Below are positions 53,459-63,524 of a stretch of DNA of 64,000 nucleotides, in pieces. The stretch spans positions 89,094,001 through 89,158,000 of the forward strand of contig OZ231126.1 in assembly GCA_965153355.1 (NCBI GenBank), given 5' to 3'. This stretch comes from Flaccisagitta enflata. Taxonomy: Eukaryota > Chaetognatha > Sagittoidea > Aphragmophora. The translations under genes and the position numbers were made by a program. The notes under the pieces are model-generated. The model had not been told where the DNA came from. It saw only the letters and a list, made by a program, of their open reading frames with translations, and did not search any database. Position 1 is the stretch's first letter. Each line of letters starts with the position of its first letter.

Positions 53459-53914
53459 CAGTGGGGTTCGTGGAATAACAGCTTAAACTGGAGGAAGGTA
53501 TTTGAGTGTCTTAATTTGATTTGACAAACTTGATGTTGGGAACATAAGTTGTTCAATTGATGCTTGTGTCATGGAAACCAAAATTATTTTTTAGATCACT
53601 CATAATTGCTAAAATATCAATATTTTCACCAATGTAATGAGGGAGCATCATTTAGCGGTTGCTATGTGTGATGCTTCCAATCAATGGAAGTTGTGGCAAA
53701 TTTGATTCTGGGAAATGTTCCCTGATTATATCTGTCAAAATATTGATATTGTAGCAGTAATAAATGTTCAATAAAATAATTTTGGTTTCCGTAGCAACCA
53801 AAAAACTAAGGGACACAAATATCAATTGAACAACTTAAATTTCAAATATCAAGTTTCTCAAATAAAATTAAGACACTTAAATACCTTCCTCCAGTTTAGG
53901 CTGTTATTCCACTG
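53459..53914. mobile_element. Foldback MITE, 456 bp
   Basis: Arms of roughly 170 bp: GGAATAACAGCTTAAACTGG on the left against CCAGTTTAGGCTGTTATTCC on the right, and further inward ACCAAAATTATTTT against AAAATAATTTTGGT. Outer ends CAGTGG/CCACTG. No ORF. Confidence 0.75.
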
Positions 53915-54474
53915 TTTTTGATTGTCGATAACACCTCGCATGAGCATTCACCTCATGCTGAGGCATACCTTTCCAAGCCGAGTGTAAATGTTGTTCAAGT
54001 ATATTTTTCCTTTGTCGTCGTCTCCACCGCTCGAATATTCGCCGCAAACGTAGCAAGCGGCCGCCATATCGATCCACCGACAATCATCGCGCCAAATGGA
54101 AATTCCAAGTAATAGTCGGCGGTGACGATATATTCAAGGCATAAGGTCCTGATCGATCTCCTGGGTTATACCCTTGGCTACCTTAAGCAGAACCAATTCA
54201 GTCGAAGGCCATCTATTTTTTTCTTTTTGTAAATGTGATGTGTAAATGTGATGTTTCAATACTCGAATGTCAGGCGAGAGTCAAGCAAATTGCAATAATA
54301 AAGAACTACTGACGCTTTTATTCGTCTAAAACTTATAATGACATGAGCAATCATCAGACACATTGTTCATAAAGATTCTGTGATTCCTTTTTCACCTGAA
54401 AACAAAAACAACCTGGGAGTTGAGAAATGGGTATCTAAAACAGAAATTGTGAATTCGCACACAGGTCTTCAAAA
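53915..54474. other. GC-mixed stretch, possible 3' UTR region of the RBM42 gene
   Basis: A plus frame 53918-54112 is open without known motifs. On the minus strand AATAAA (54317-54322) is the first clear poly(A) signal below the RBM42 stop, about 560 bases away. Transcript end not proven. Confidence 0.35.
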
Positions 54475-54680
54475 ACAAGGCCGGATACACGGCTACCCCA
54501 GTCGCGTGCGGGTGAGCAGGGGCCGTAGTTGAGGCCACCAAATCATTTGGGCAGGAGCAGTGAAGCCAAACATCCCAAACACCCAAAAAAAGTAAAGTGT
54601 GACGGACCGACGAACCCACGGAAGGACGGACCGACGGACCGACAAAGCGGGGTGAAGAGTCGCGTAGCACGCGATTAAAA
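54475..54680 (+). mobile_element. PBE, GTGC version, long
   Basis: ACAAGGCCGGATACACGGC, box AGTCGCGTGCGGG, a duplicated GGGCAGG.GCAGTG part, (GACC/GGAC)n, GCGGGGTGAAGAGTCGCG, hairpin AGTCGCGTAGCACGCGATT. Probably within the RBM42 3' UTR. Confidence 0.75.
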
Positions 54681-54882
54681 AAAAGCTTCTGAATCAGATA
54701 TATTGATTAAGACCAGGAGTGCGCCGTCAAATTTTGTTCTAAGAAGTCATAAGAATCCAGAAGATAACATCTTTACATCTTAGTAACACGAATTTAGTCG
54801 CTACAAAAACATGGAAAACCGAGGCATTGAAAATATGAAACCGCATGGACAAACATCGAGTCATCGATTCGGCCAGTTCAAA

Positions 54883-55026
54883 TCATCTGAGGCCGAGTTT
54901 TTTCTTTTCCTTGTCCTTTTTGCGCACAACATCGAGGTTTCGATCCTTCCAGTTGCTTTTCCGCAGTTTCATGGGACGATTGCCGATATATTTCCCGTTT
55001 AGTTCTCGCATCGCACGAATGAAGTC
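54883..55026 (-). CDS. RBM42: RBM42 (RNA-binding protein 42) homologue, last coding exon
   Basis: 48 codons including TGA (54883-54885), entered in phase 0 after acceptor TTTGGAATGTCACAG. The peptide carries the end of the RRM and the conserved C-terminal tail: DFIRAMRELNGKYIGNRP, MKLRKSNWKDRNLDVV, then a Lys-rich end KKKLGLR. RBM42 binds RNA through a single C-terminal RRM and is linked to splicing and hnRNP K in vertebrates (family knowledge). The earlier exons, including most of the RRM, lie at higher coordinates, not found in the remaining 9 kb. The family tail is present in full, so this looks like a functional gene end rather than a retrocopy (it has an intron boundary). Confidence 0.85.
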   Translation of the reverse strand, partial: DFIRAMRELNGKYIGNRPMKLRKSNWKDRNLDVVRKKDKEKKKLGLR

Positions 55027-55205
55027 CTGTGACATTCCAAATGAAAACAGACGTTATCATGATTCCTAAAAAAAAAACTTGATATCACCGATGTCGATTA
55101 TTTAAATAGACAAGTCTTGAACCAGCGCCCCTGTCGGGCGCTTCACATAGAATAAGTTAGGAATTTCTTCTTTCTTATTTCAAGGCCCTGACCGTTTTTC
55201 TTTTT

Positions 55206-55323
55206 AGGTGCGACAAAACACCTCTTTAACTGGCTGTGTCCGTCGGTTGGTTGGTCGGTTGGTCTGTAACGCATTCGTCCGACGATCCACACGTCGCACC
55301 CTATTGGCCTACTTGGCCTTGTT
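55206..55323 (-). mobile_element. PBE, GTGCGAC version, in the RBM42 intron
   Basis: AGGTGCGACAAAACACCT hairpin, GTTGGTTGGTCGG tract, box GTCGCACC, GGCCTACTTGGCC, TTGTT. Confidence 0.78.
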
Positions 55324-55789
55324 CTAAAAATAGTTTATCTTCCGTTTTTTTAGCAGCCTTCTTTTATGTCCTAATTTGCATACAGATTCGGACGGATTTG
55401 TAAAGGCTATATGTCACTTTCCAAGGTACCCCCCCTTACAGCCCAAACGGATCATCATAAGGACTTGAAATTTGGCATGGACATTCATGTTAGGCAAAAT
55501 CGTGGGGCCACCGAGGCGATTTTCGATAAGTTGCCTCAAAGCCGCGATATGGGGCAGGGGTGGGGGTACCCCTGGGGCAAAAAAGTTAAAAATTTTGTTC
55601 TTGATCTTTTTTATTTTTTCGACTTGGTTACTTAGTTAAGTGTCTTAGGTACCAGGAAAACACAATATAAGCTTTGTAACTCATTGCGATCATGATTTAT
55701 TCACTCTAGCAGAGGAAAGGTCAAAACCGAGACGCTCGGTCGAAACGGAGAATTTCGCTTTCTGCCAATTTGACTACCTTGTCTAGGTC
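55324..55789. other. Unannotated stretch
   Basis: GGTACCCC-type words at 55425 and 55565 and G runs; no gene. Confidence 0.5.
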
Positions 55790-56910
55790 ATCCACCGCCC
55801 TTAATTCCTACTATTAAGGCAAGATACACTGCCAACAATTAGTCGCTGGGTAATTTCAGGAGAAACCTACCAAGTCATAAAACCCTCAAATCATAGATTT
55901 TGCTCATTTTTGGTGTACAGGTGCACCCTGGGATGTTATTAACAGATCCTGAATCTTTTCGTTTTACAACCAATATTTTAAATTTTACGGCCATTTGAAA
56001 TTTGGGAAATTTTAGGAATTTTGCAATGTTTGAAAGATCATAACTCCAAAAGTATATCTAGAAAAGAGGTGATCTTGGTATCAATCTACTTGTTTTACCT
56101 TAGAGGATCTAATGGAGCAAAAAATTGTTTTGAAAAAAGTTGATATTTTTGTTTTTTTGTCTATGCGGGGCCATTTTGGGTACCCCTAGGTACCTAGTAC
56201 GATGAAATTTGGTAAAAGAATAGTTGAAAAAAATTCTATAATGTTTTTTGATTCATATCCAAAAGAAAAAAAAAATGGCCCTTTTTCTCAGAGATACTGA
56301 AGTAATGGATCAAAGTTGACTCCTTTGAATCCTGGCTCCTGATTGGCTGTTTAGTCCAATCGCTGACCAATCAGGAGCCAGGATTCAAGGAACTCAATTT
56401 TGACCCCTTATTTCAGTATCTTTGAGACAAAGGGCCATTTTTTTTCCATTTGGATATGAATCAAAAAACATTGAAAAAATTTTTCTGACTATTTTTTTAC
56501 CAAATTTCAGCGTACTAGGTATCTAGGGTTACCCAAATTGGCCCCGCATAGGCAAAAAAACAATATCAATTTTTTTCAAAACAATTTTTTGCTCCATTAG
56601 ATCCTCTAAGGTAAAACTAGTAGATTGATACCAAGATCACCTCTTTTCTAGATATACTATTGGAGTTATGACCTTTCAAACATTGCAAAATTCCCAAAAT
56701 TTCAAATGGCCGTAAAATCTTAAATATTGGTCGTAAAATGAAAAGATTCAGGATCTGTTAATAACATCCCAGGGTGCACCTGTACACCAAAAATAAGCAA
56801 AATCTATGATTTGAGGGTTTTATGATCTGGTTGGTTTCTCCTAAAATTACCCAGCGACCAATTGTTGGCAGTGTATCTTGCCTTAATAGTAGGAATTAAG
56901 GGCGGTGGAT
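55790..56910. mobile_element. Large palindrome (foldback), arms ~550 bp
   Basis: ATCCACCGCCCTTAATTCC at the left end and its complement at the right end. The arms mirror each other to a centre at about 56347-56366, where CCTGGCTCCTGATTGG meets CCAATCAGGAGCCAGG. Identity is high but not perfect. No ORF. Confidence 0.9.
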
Positions 56911-57113
56911 GCTTATATCAATACAATTTGCCTCATCAGAGCGATTTTGGAATTTCATTCCCAGTAAAAAGTTATAGCTAAAAAACTAGTAAAAAATTGC
57001 ATTTTTAACATAATTCAAAAAGTGTAAATTTCAGCTAGTTTTTAAGCTCTAACTCTTTACTAGGAATGAAATTTCAAAATCGCTCTGATGAGGCTAATTG
57101 TATTGATATAAGC
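56911..57113. mobile_element. 203-bp palindrome abutting the previous one
   Basis: GCTTATATCAATACAATTTG and its complement form the ends. Arms ~90 bp with a short centre near 57010-57020. Confidence 0.88.
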
Positions 57114-57117
57114 TTTT

Positions 57118-57733
57118 GGGCAGCGGCCCCGAAGGGGACGAAGTCCTGTAGAACACAGGGGGACTTTCGTTCGTCCATCCGTTCGTCCGTTCGTCCGTTC
57201 ATTCGTTAGTCCCCCCCTTCATCAGACCCCTCAGGCCTCAAATCTGGCCTCTCAGGCCGTAAATCCAGCCTCTCAGGTCTCAAATCCAGCCTCCCAGGCC
57301 TCAAATCTGGCCTCTCAGGCCTCAAATCTGGCCTCTCAAGCCACAAATCTGGCCTCCTAGGCCTCAAATCTGGCCTCTCAGGCCTCAAATCTGGCTTCTC
57401 AGGCCTCAAATCCAAATTCTCAGGCCTCAAACCTGGCCTCTCATGCCTCAAATTAAGCCTCTCAGGTCTCAAATCAGCCATCTAAACCTTTATCTATTGC
57501 TCCCAGCCTTCAAATCAGACCTCTGGCCTTTCAAGCCTTAATCCAGCTCTCTCAAGCCTCAAGTTAGCCCTCTCAAGCTTCCAATCGGCATTCTGAGGCC
57601 TTATATCAGCCTTCTTAGACCTCATTTTAGGCTTCCGTCAGCCCTCTATAGCATCTCATCCACTTCTTCAGGTAGGACGAACGAAAGTCCCCCTGTGTTC
57701 TACAGGACTTCGTCCCCTTCGGGGCCGCTGCCC
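57118..57733. mobile_element. Element with 59-bp perfect terminal inverted repeats and ~20-bp internal repeats
   Basis: GGGCAGCGGCCCCGAAGGGG at 57118 and its complement ending at 57733; 59 bases match. Inside, CAGGCCTCAAATCTGGCCTC-like units repeat about a dozen times at 57230-57480, decaying to 57600. No ORF of note (57206-57481 is repeat translation). Confidence 0.88.
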
Positions 57734-58050
57734 TGCTTCCCCTCACTCCAATTCACAATCACTCAAAGCAGGGCAACGGGTATCGCTGACCACATATTGC
57801 CCTTGGGCGACCTGTTATTCTCTATCTCGCATGCGTTTCTTCATTCAGCGGTTGCGGCTGTAGGGGGGGTGCTACAGTTTTGGGGGGGTTAACTTCTTGT
57901 ATTTCACTTTCGTCTGTACTCTCTTTAGCAACGAAAGAGCATGGGGAAATTAGCTTCCCCATTGAACTATGTGGGAAATATTAAGAGCTAATAAAAAACG
58001 GAAGACAAATGAATTTTGAGAAAAGGAAAACGGTCATCTTCATGATTTTT
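57734..58050. other. Spacer
   Basis: GGGGAA/TTCCCC hairpin at about 57936-57960; nothing else. Confidence 0.5.
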
Positions 58051-58244
58051 AGTCGCGTGCTACGCGACTCTACACCCCGCTCTGACGGTCCGTCGGTCGG
58101 TCGGTTGGTCGGTCCCTTTTTTACTTTTTTGGCGTTTTTGAGTTTTTTGAGCCTACTGCTCCTGCCCAAATGTTCTGGTGACCTTCTCCAGCACTGCTCC
58201 TGCCCACCCGCACGCGACTAGGGTAGCCGTGTATCCGGCCTTGT
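58051..58244 (-). mobile_element. PBE, GTGC version, complete
   Basis: AGTCGCGTGCTACGCGACT hairpin, GTCGGTCGGTCGG tract, TGCTCCTGCCCA twice, box GCACGCGACT (exact), GCCGTGTATCCGGCC, TTGTT. Confidence 0.8.
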
Positions 58245-59554
58245 TTTCACTCCATGTTGGATAAGCGAGACGAAGGGATACATTGCAAACACGTTATTTT
58301 AAGCGGCCAAGCGCCCCTGCACTTTGAAAACATTGGCCAATTGCTTGGAATCAGTCGTAGGGTGAAATCAAAATTTCGAAATTTGGCTCATGACACCCAT
58401 ATTCACGTTATATGTTCACTAGTGAGGCTCAAACGCGTAAAACAAAACGCCTTAGTTTTTTCATAGACAATATCTATTTTTAATGTTTTTTGAACTGGCT
58501 GTTCAAGTGGGATAGAGGAGGCAGAAAAAAAATCATGATACCTTTTCAGACACAACATTCCATGCTTGTTTTCGCTGTGTGGTCAAAATCTTCCCCCTTC
58601 CACGTTTTTTCTACATTTACAAAATTCATGTTGCATCCGTCATTCCCAGGCCCCGACGGGGGTCGACGCGTAGACGATAATAACACAGTGCCAGATAGTC
58701 ATTATGATGCTATATATGCAATAATTACATCCAACCACAACCAACTTTCCTTTTAAAATTGTTTTAAATTTCATCGCCATCTTGAATTCCGGCCTTAGGC
58801 GAGATTTTCCACTTGCCATCTCAAATTTAGTAATGGTCATTTTCTATATAGTGCTTTCTATCAAGGATCTCTCAGAAAGACCTTTTTCCTTGTCACTATT
58901 GGACTCAAGATTACGTTGTAATGTTAACTGCTCAAAATCTTAAGACTGATCAGATGTTCGAATTTGATCTCACGTTTGCTATTGTGACATGAGATCGCGA
59001 CTTTTTAGTTATAATTAGCAAAAATGGTCCATTAGTCATACATGTTCATTCTGCCTTCCTTCTGAGAAGCAGGATTTGCCCACTCGAACAGTCTTGTCTC
59101 ATTCTTACTTCATCCTATCTGTCCATCTTTTTATCCATCTGTCTGCCGAACTGTATTAGTCTCTCTCCCTGTCCTCCTACTTTTCCTTTTTTCTTCCTCT
59201 TCTTTTTTTTTCTTTTCTCTTTTTCTTCTTCTTCTTCTTTTTCCTCTTCTTTATTGTTCTTCTTTTTTTCTTTTTTTCCTTTTTTTCTTCTTCTTTCTTT
59301 TTTATTCTCAAAAATACCTCCTGATCTTCCGAGTAGCGGCGCTACTCGCGCGCTACTACAGAATGTACGGGCAATCGGGCATAAGTCATCTGCAATGTGC
59401 TTAGTCTCTTAACAAGTGCGAGAAATACACAAGACACATTTAATATCTCAAGACACAATAAATATCATATGCTACTAACTAGATCACTGCACTGGTTGGC
59501 ATGTCTTCCCTTGCCTTGCCAGTTGCCATGGTTGCATTCTGCCTTTCTCTTTTT
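58245..59554. other. Unannotated stretch
   Basis: Pyrimidine-rich 59160-59300 (TTC and T runs). Short open frames at 58254-58756 without motifs. No gene. Confidence 0.5.
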
Positions 59555-59700
59555 AGTCGCGGACACGCGATTCTACACCTTGCCGTGTCAGTTGGTATGT
59601 CGGTAAGTCGTTAGGTCACGCTTTAGAATTGCCAGCGGCTTTTGCATTATTGCCCCTGCCCAACTGTCCGCGACTGTCCTGCCGTGCACCCAGCCTTGTT
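59555..59700 (-). mobile_element. PBE, GGAC version, complete
   Basis: AGTCGCGGACACGCGATT hairpin, GTCAGTTGGTATG, box GTCCGCGACT, GCCGTGCACCCAGCC, TTGTT. Confidence 0.78.
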
Positions 59701-60202
59701 TCATCCGATCAGAGGGTTTTTCCATCTGCCTATTTATATCAGTCCGTACATCCATCTATCCATCTGTTTTACCGTCAGGCCATTGATCCATTTGTCTATC
59801 TGTTTGTCCAACCTTCGCTTCTGTCTTTAACACAAATCGAAAAGTGTTAAAACGCGCGCGTGTGTGTGTGTATTTGTGTGTACTGTGTGTGTCATGTGTG
59901 TGTGGCGCTAATTTCAGAATCAGATATTTTGCGCATTTCCAACGTTATCCTGACCATATGATCGACGGACCAACCAATGGACGGACGTAGGCTGTTTGGA
60001 CGTAATACGGTAATAGTAACGACATAGAAAAAAAAACAAGTGACGCGGGGTAACAATATCGTTGCAGACAGGTCGACTGGGGCATCCAACCCAGATTCAC
60101 ACCCCAACTCCCACCCCACACACAATAAAACTCAAAAACTATCCAAAATGCCTGTTTTTCCACTTCTCGACTTGATCATTACAGACCAATGGAAGGAACT
60201 AG
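59701..60202. other. Spacer with (GT)n and PBE relatives
   Basis: GT-rich 59860-59905. A different element start AACAAGTGACGCGGGGT (60036) recurs at 60773. GGACCAACC scraps near 59965. Confidence 0.5.
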
Positions 60203-60388
60203 CAAGGCCGGATACACGGCTACTGAAGTTGTGTGCGGGTGGGCAGGGGCCATTTGGGCAGAAGCAGTGAGGTCAAAGAAATAAAATCATAAAATAAGTA
60301 AAGTGTGACCGACCGACCGACCAACCAACCAAGCGACCGACTGACCGACAGACAAAGCGGATTGTAGGGTCGTGTGCATGGACTAAAA
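60203..60388 (+). mobile_element. PBE, GTGC version, worn
   Basis: CAAGGCCGGATACACGGC, box AGTTGTGTGCGGG, (GACC)n, end GGTCGTGTGCATGGACTAAAAAG. Confidence 0.7.
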
Positions 60389-60413
60389 AGAAGAAGAACA
60401 AGAAAACGAAGGA

Positions 60414-60561
60414 GAACAAGGCCAAGTAGGCCAATAAGTGCGACGTGTGGATTGTCGAACGAATGCGTTATTAACCAACCCACTGACCAACCGACCGACC
60501 AACCAACCAACCAACCGACGGACACAGCCAGTTATAGAGGTGCTTTGTCGCACCTAAAAAG
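60414..60561 (+). mobile_element. PBE, GTGCGAC version, complete
   Basis: AACAAGGCCAAGTAGGCC, box AAGTGCGAC, ACCAACCAACC tract, AGTTATAGAGG, hairpin AGGTGCTTTGTCGCACCT, AAAAAG. Opposite sense to 40813 and 55206. Confidence 0.8.
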
Positions 60562-60588
60562 AAGAAGATAACGCATAAACGCATAATC

Positions 60589-60710
60589 AACAAGGCCGGA
60601 TACACGGCCACCCTAGTCGTGTGCAGGTGGGCAGGGGCAGTGATGGAGGTCACTGGTGCATTAAGGCAGGAGCAGTGAGCTCAAAGAACGCTCAAAGAAG
60701 GTGTGTGCGT
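60589..60710 (+). mobile_element. PBE, GTGC version, hairpin end lost
   Basis: CAACAAGGCCGGATACACGGCC, box TAGTCGTGTGCAGG, GGGCAGGGGCAGTG, then diverges. Confidence 0.65.
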
Positions 60711-61099
60711 AAGTGTGTACAAAGGTATTTAGAAAGGTCTGAAACACTAAAGTTTGAGGCGAATTTGTCAGAACAAGTGACGCGGGGTCACAATATTGTG
60801 GCCAGGGTACGGCAAAGTGCCCGAGCACGCGAGCATTGCTTGTAGGCAGCAAGCTATTTTTGTAGGCAGGGGAGAAAAATATATGAAGAATTTATTATGG
60901 AAATATGAAAGAAATTTTTTTTTTAATCTGAACACCAAAATTTTGTTTTTCTGAGTTTCCAATTTGTTGGATTTGAGAGAGATTTTTAATAAATTTGCAA
61001 TTATGAACCTAGAATGAATTATAAATGTTTGAGTATTATTCAATTCTATTATAGGCAGCAAGCCACTAAAAAATCCTGCTTGTAGGCAGCCAAAAATTT
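60711..61099. other. Spacer
   Basis: AT-rich; GTAGGCAGCAAGC occurs near 60843 and again at 61053 and 61082. No gene. Confidence 0.5.
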
Positions 61100-61270
61100 T
61101 GCCGGACCCTGATTGTGGCGAACGGGTGGGCAGGAGCATCCAAGCCCCATCCAACCCTATACCCCCCACCAACACAGATACCCCCAAAGAATCAAAAACA
61201 CTTGTTTTTCCACCAACAAACCAACGTACGGACAAAGCCTCTCATAAAGTTGCGTGTCCGCAACTAAAAA
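61100..61270 (+). mobile_element. PBE, TTGCG version, GGCC end worn
   Basis: GTGGCGAACGGGTGGGCAGG, CACAGATACCCCC, ACGGACAAAGCCTCTCATAA, hairpin AGTTGCGTGTCCGCAACT, AAAAAG. Confidence 0.7.
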
Positions 61271-61361
61271 GCGATTTTTGTGCAATACATGCATTACGAC
61301 CCCTGCCCACCCGTGTTCTACTTTTTTTGGCCATCCGTCAGTCCGTCCGTTGGTCCATAGT

Positions 61362-62740
61362 GCAACTTGACAAAAGGAGCCGACTTGACTAAACAGGCCA
61401 ACTTGACAGAATGGGCTGATTTTATAAAACGGGCTAACTTGTCAAAATGGGTCGACTTGGGAAAAAGGGCCGACTAGGGAAAATGGGCCGACTAGGGAAA
61501 ATGAGCGGTCAAGGAAAGGGAAATTGGTCTTTTGTTTTTCGGCTAAACAATACTTTCTCGCAAGTTGGTTTTGGCTGGGGTTTATGTTAGGGTAAGGGGT
61601 TGGGTTAGGGATAGGGGTGGGGTTAGGGATAGGGGTGGGGTTAGGGGTAGGGTTAGGGTCGGAAGTTATGTTAGGTATAGGGGTGGGGTTAGGGTAGGGT
61701 TAGGGGTACAGTTGCAGTTATGTATTTGTGAAAAAAACAAGTGCACAACCGCAGTGAAAAGTTCTTTACTTAGGCCAAATGAGCCAACTTGGAAAATGGA
61801 CCAACTTGGAAAGTGGGCCGACTTGACAAAATAGGTTGACATGACAAAATGGGCCGACTTGACAAAACGGGCCAACTTGACAAAACGGGCCAACTTGACA
61901 AAACGGGCCGACTTGACAAAATGGGCCGACTTGACAAAATGGGCCGACTTGACAAAATGGGTCGACTTGACAAAATGGGTCGACTTGACAAAATGGGTCG
62001 ACTTGACAAAATGGGCCGACTCGACAAAATGGGCCGACTCGACAAAATGGGCCGACTCGACAAAATGGGCCGACTCGACAAAATGGGCCGACTCGACAAA
62101 ATGGGCCGACTCAACAAAATGAGCCGACTCGACAAAATGAGCCGACTCGACAAAATGAGCCGACTTGACAAAATGAGCCAACTTGACAAAATGAGCCGAC
62201 TTGACAAAATGAGCCGACTTGACAAAACGGGCCGACTTGACAAAACGGGCCAAATTTGCAAAAATGGGCCCACTCAATAAAACAGGCTAACTCGACAAAA
62301 CAGGCCAACTCAACAAAACGGACTGAGTCGACAAAACGGACCGACTCGACAAAACGGACCAACTCGACAAAACGGACCGACACGACAAAACGGACCGACT
62401 CGACTAAACGGACCGACTCGACTAAACGGACCGACTCGACTAAACGGACCGACTCAACAAAATGGGCCGACTTAACAAAACGGGCCGACTCAACAAAACG
62501 GGCCGACTTAACAAAACGGGCCGACTCAACAAAACGGGCCGACTCAACAAAACGGGCTGACTCAACAAAACGGGCCTACTTGACAAGACGGGCCTACTCG
62601 ACAAGACAGGCCTACTCGACAAGACAGGCCTACTTGACAAGACAGGCCTTCTCAACAAGACGAACCTTCTTGACAAGACGGGCCTACTCGACAAGACGGG
62701 CTTACTCGACAAGACGGGCTAACTCAACTAACCGGGCCGG
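61362..62740 (+). repeat. 18-bp satellite (GGGCCGACTTGACAAAAT), interrupted
   Basis: About nine units at 61362-61520 and about 53 at 61781-62740. Variant blocks follow in order: TTGACAAAACGGGCC, CTCGACAAAATGGGCC, TTGACAAAATGAGCC, CTCGACAAAACGGACC, CTCAACAAAACGGGCC, CTCGACAAGACGGGCCTA. 18 is a multiple of three, so both strands have long open frames of hexapeptide repeats; not taken as genes. Confidence 0.95.
61578..61712 (+). repeat. Telomere-like GGGTTA block
   Basis: Mixed GGGTTAGG, GGGATAGG and GGGGTGG words, with few exact TTAGGG tandems. Sits between the two parts of the 18-bp satellite. Confidence 0.7.
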
Positions 62741-62871
62741 ATTGACACACCCAACTCTAGATGTTGCTGTGTTTCTCAGTCGCGTCGTCGGTTGATTCAG
62801 GAGATTGCCCGTCAGTAAAATTGCACCATTGCGGTTGGTTTTTAGTTATGGAATTATAACTATGTCAATTT

Positions 62872-62895
62872 TGTTTCTGTTTCTGTTTCTGTTTG
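62872..62895 (+). repeat. TTTCTG hexamer repeat
   Basis: About four copies of the hexamer. Confidence 0.85.
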
Positions 62896-62956
62896 TTACT
62901 TGACAGAGTTGGCTTGAGTGAGTTACGATGAAAAGTGTGGAAAGGCGGTAGTAAAC

Positions 62957-63135
62957 GTGAGTGTGTGCGTGTGCGTGCATGCGTGCGTGCATGTGTGTGT
63001 GCGTGCGTGCATGCGCATGTGTGTGTGTTTGTGAGTGTTTTTGCGTGCATGCGTGCGTGCATGCGTGCGTGCATGTGTGTGTGCGTGCGTGCATGCGCGT
63101 GTGTGTGTGTTTGTGTGTGTGTTTGTGTGCATGCG
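62957..63135 (+). repeat. GT/GC alternating purine-pyrimidine tract
   Basis: GTGTGCGTGCGTGCATGC words in near-unbroken alternation for ~180 bases; a ~75-bp block is repeated. Confidence 0.9.
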
Positions 63136-63359
63136 AGTGTTTGCAAGTGTCGAGTGACGGGAGCAGGTTGGTTGTACGCCTCTGCCCACCTACCCACGAA
63201 GATGACTCAGCGTCACTTGTGGAATTAAATAATGATGTGCCGTGTGTTTTGCCTTATTTCATACCGATTGTTAAGTAGAGATATTGATGGTCATGACCGT
63301 CTCTTCTCGTTCTCCGTCAGTTTCTCTTGTAATCCACCCTTTCTTGTCTTTTTCCGTCA

Positions 63360-63444
63360 GTCTTTCGTTCCTTTGTAATTTCTTTCGTTTTTTCTTTCTT
63401 TCGTTTTTTCTTTCTTTCGTTTTTTCTTTCTTTCGTTTTTTCTT

Positions 63445-63521
<77 letters not shown>
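63360..63521 (+). repeat. 16-bp TTTCGTTTTTTCTTTC repeat followed by (CT)n
   Basis: Three or four units at 63380-63448, then an uninterrupted CT run to 63521. Confidence 0.95.

Positions 63522-63524
<3 letters not shown>

Noticed and set aside
9641-61270. Canonical Helitron (TC...CTRR ends)
   Set aside because: The hairpin end is followed by A runs, not a CTRR tail at the usual spacing; only the Helitron2/Helentron-like reading is kept, as inference.
61578-61712. True chromosome end
   Set aside because: Words are mixed and sequence continues normally on both sides.
61666-62795. Hexapeptide-repeat ORFs on both strands
   Set aside because: By-product of an 18-bp unit without stops.
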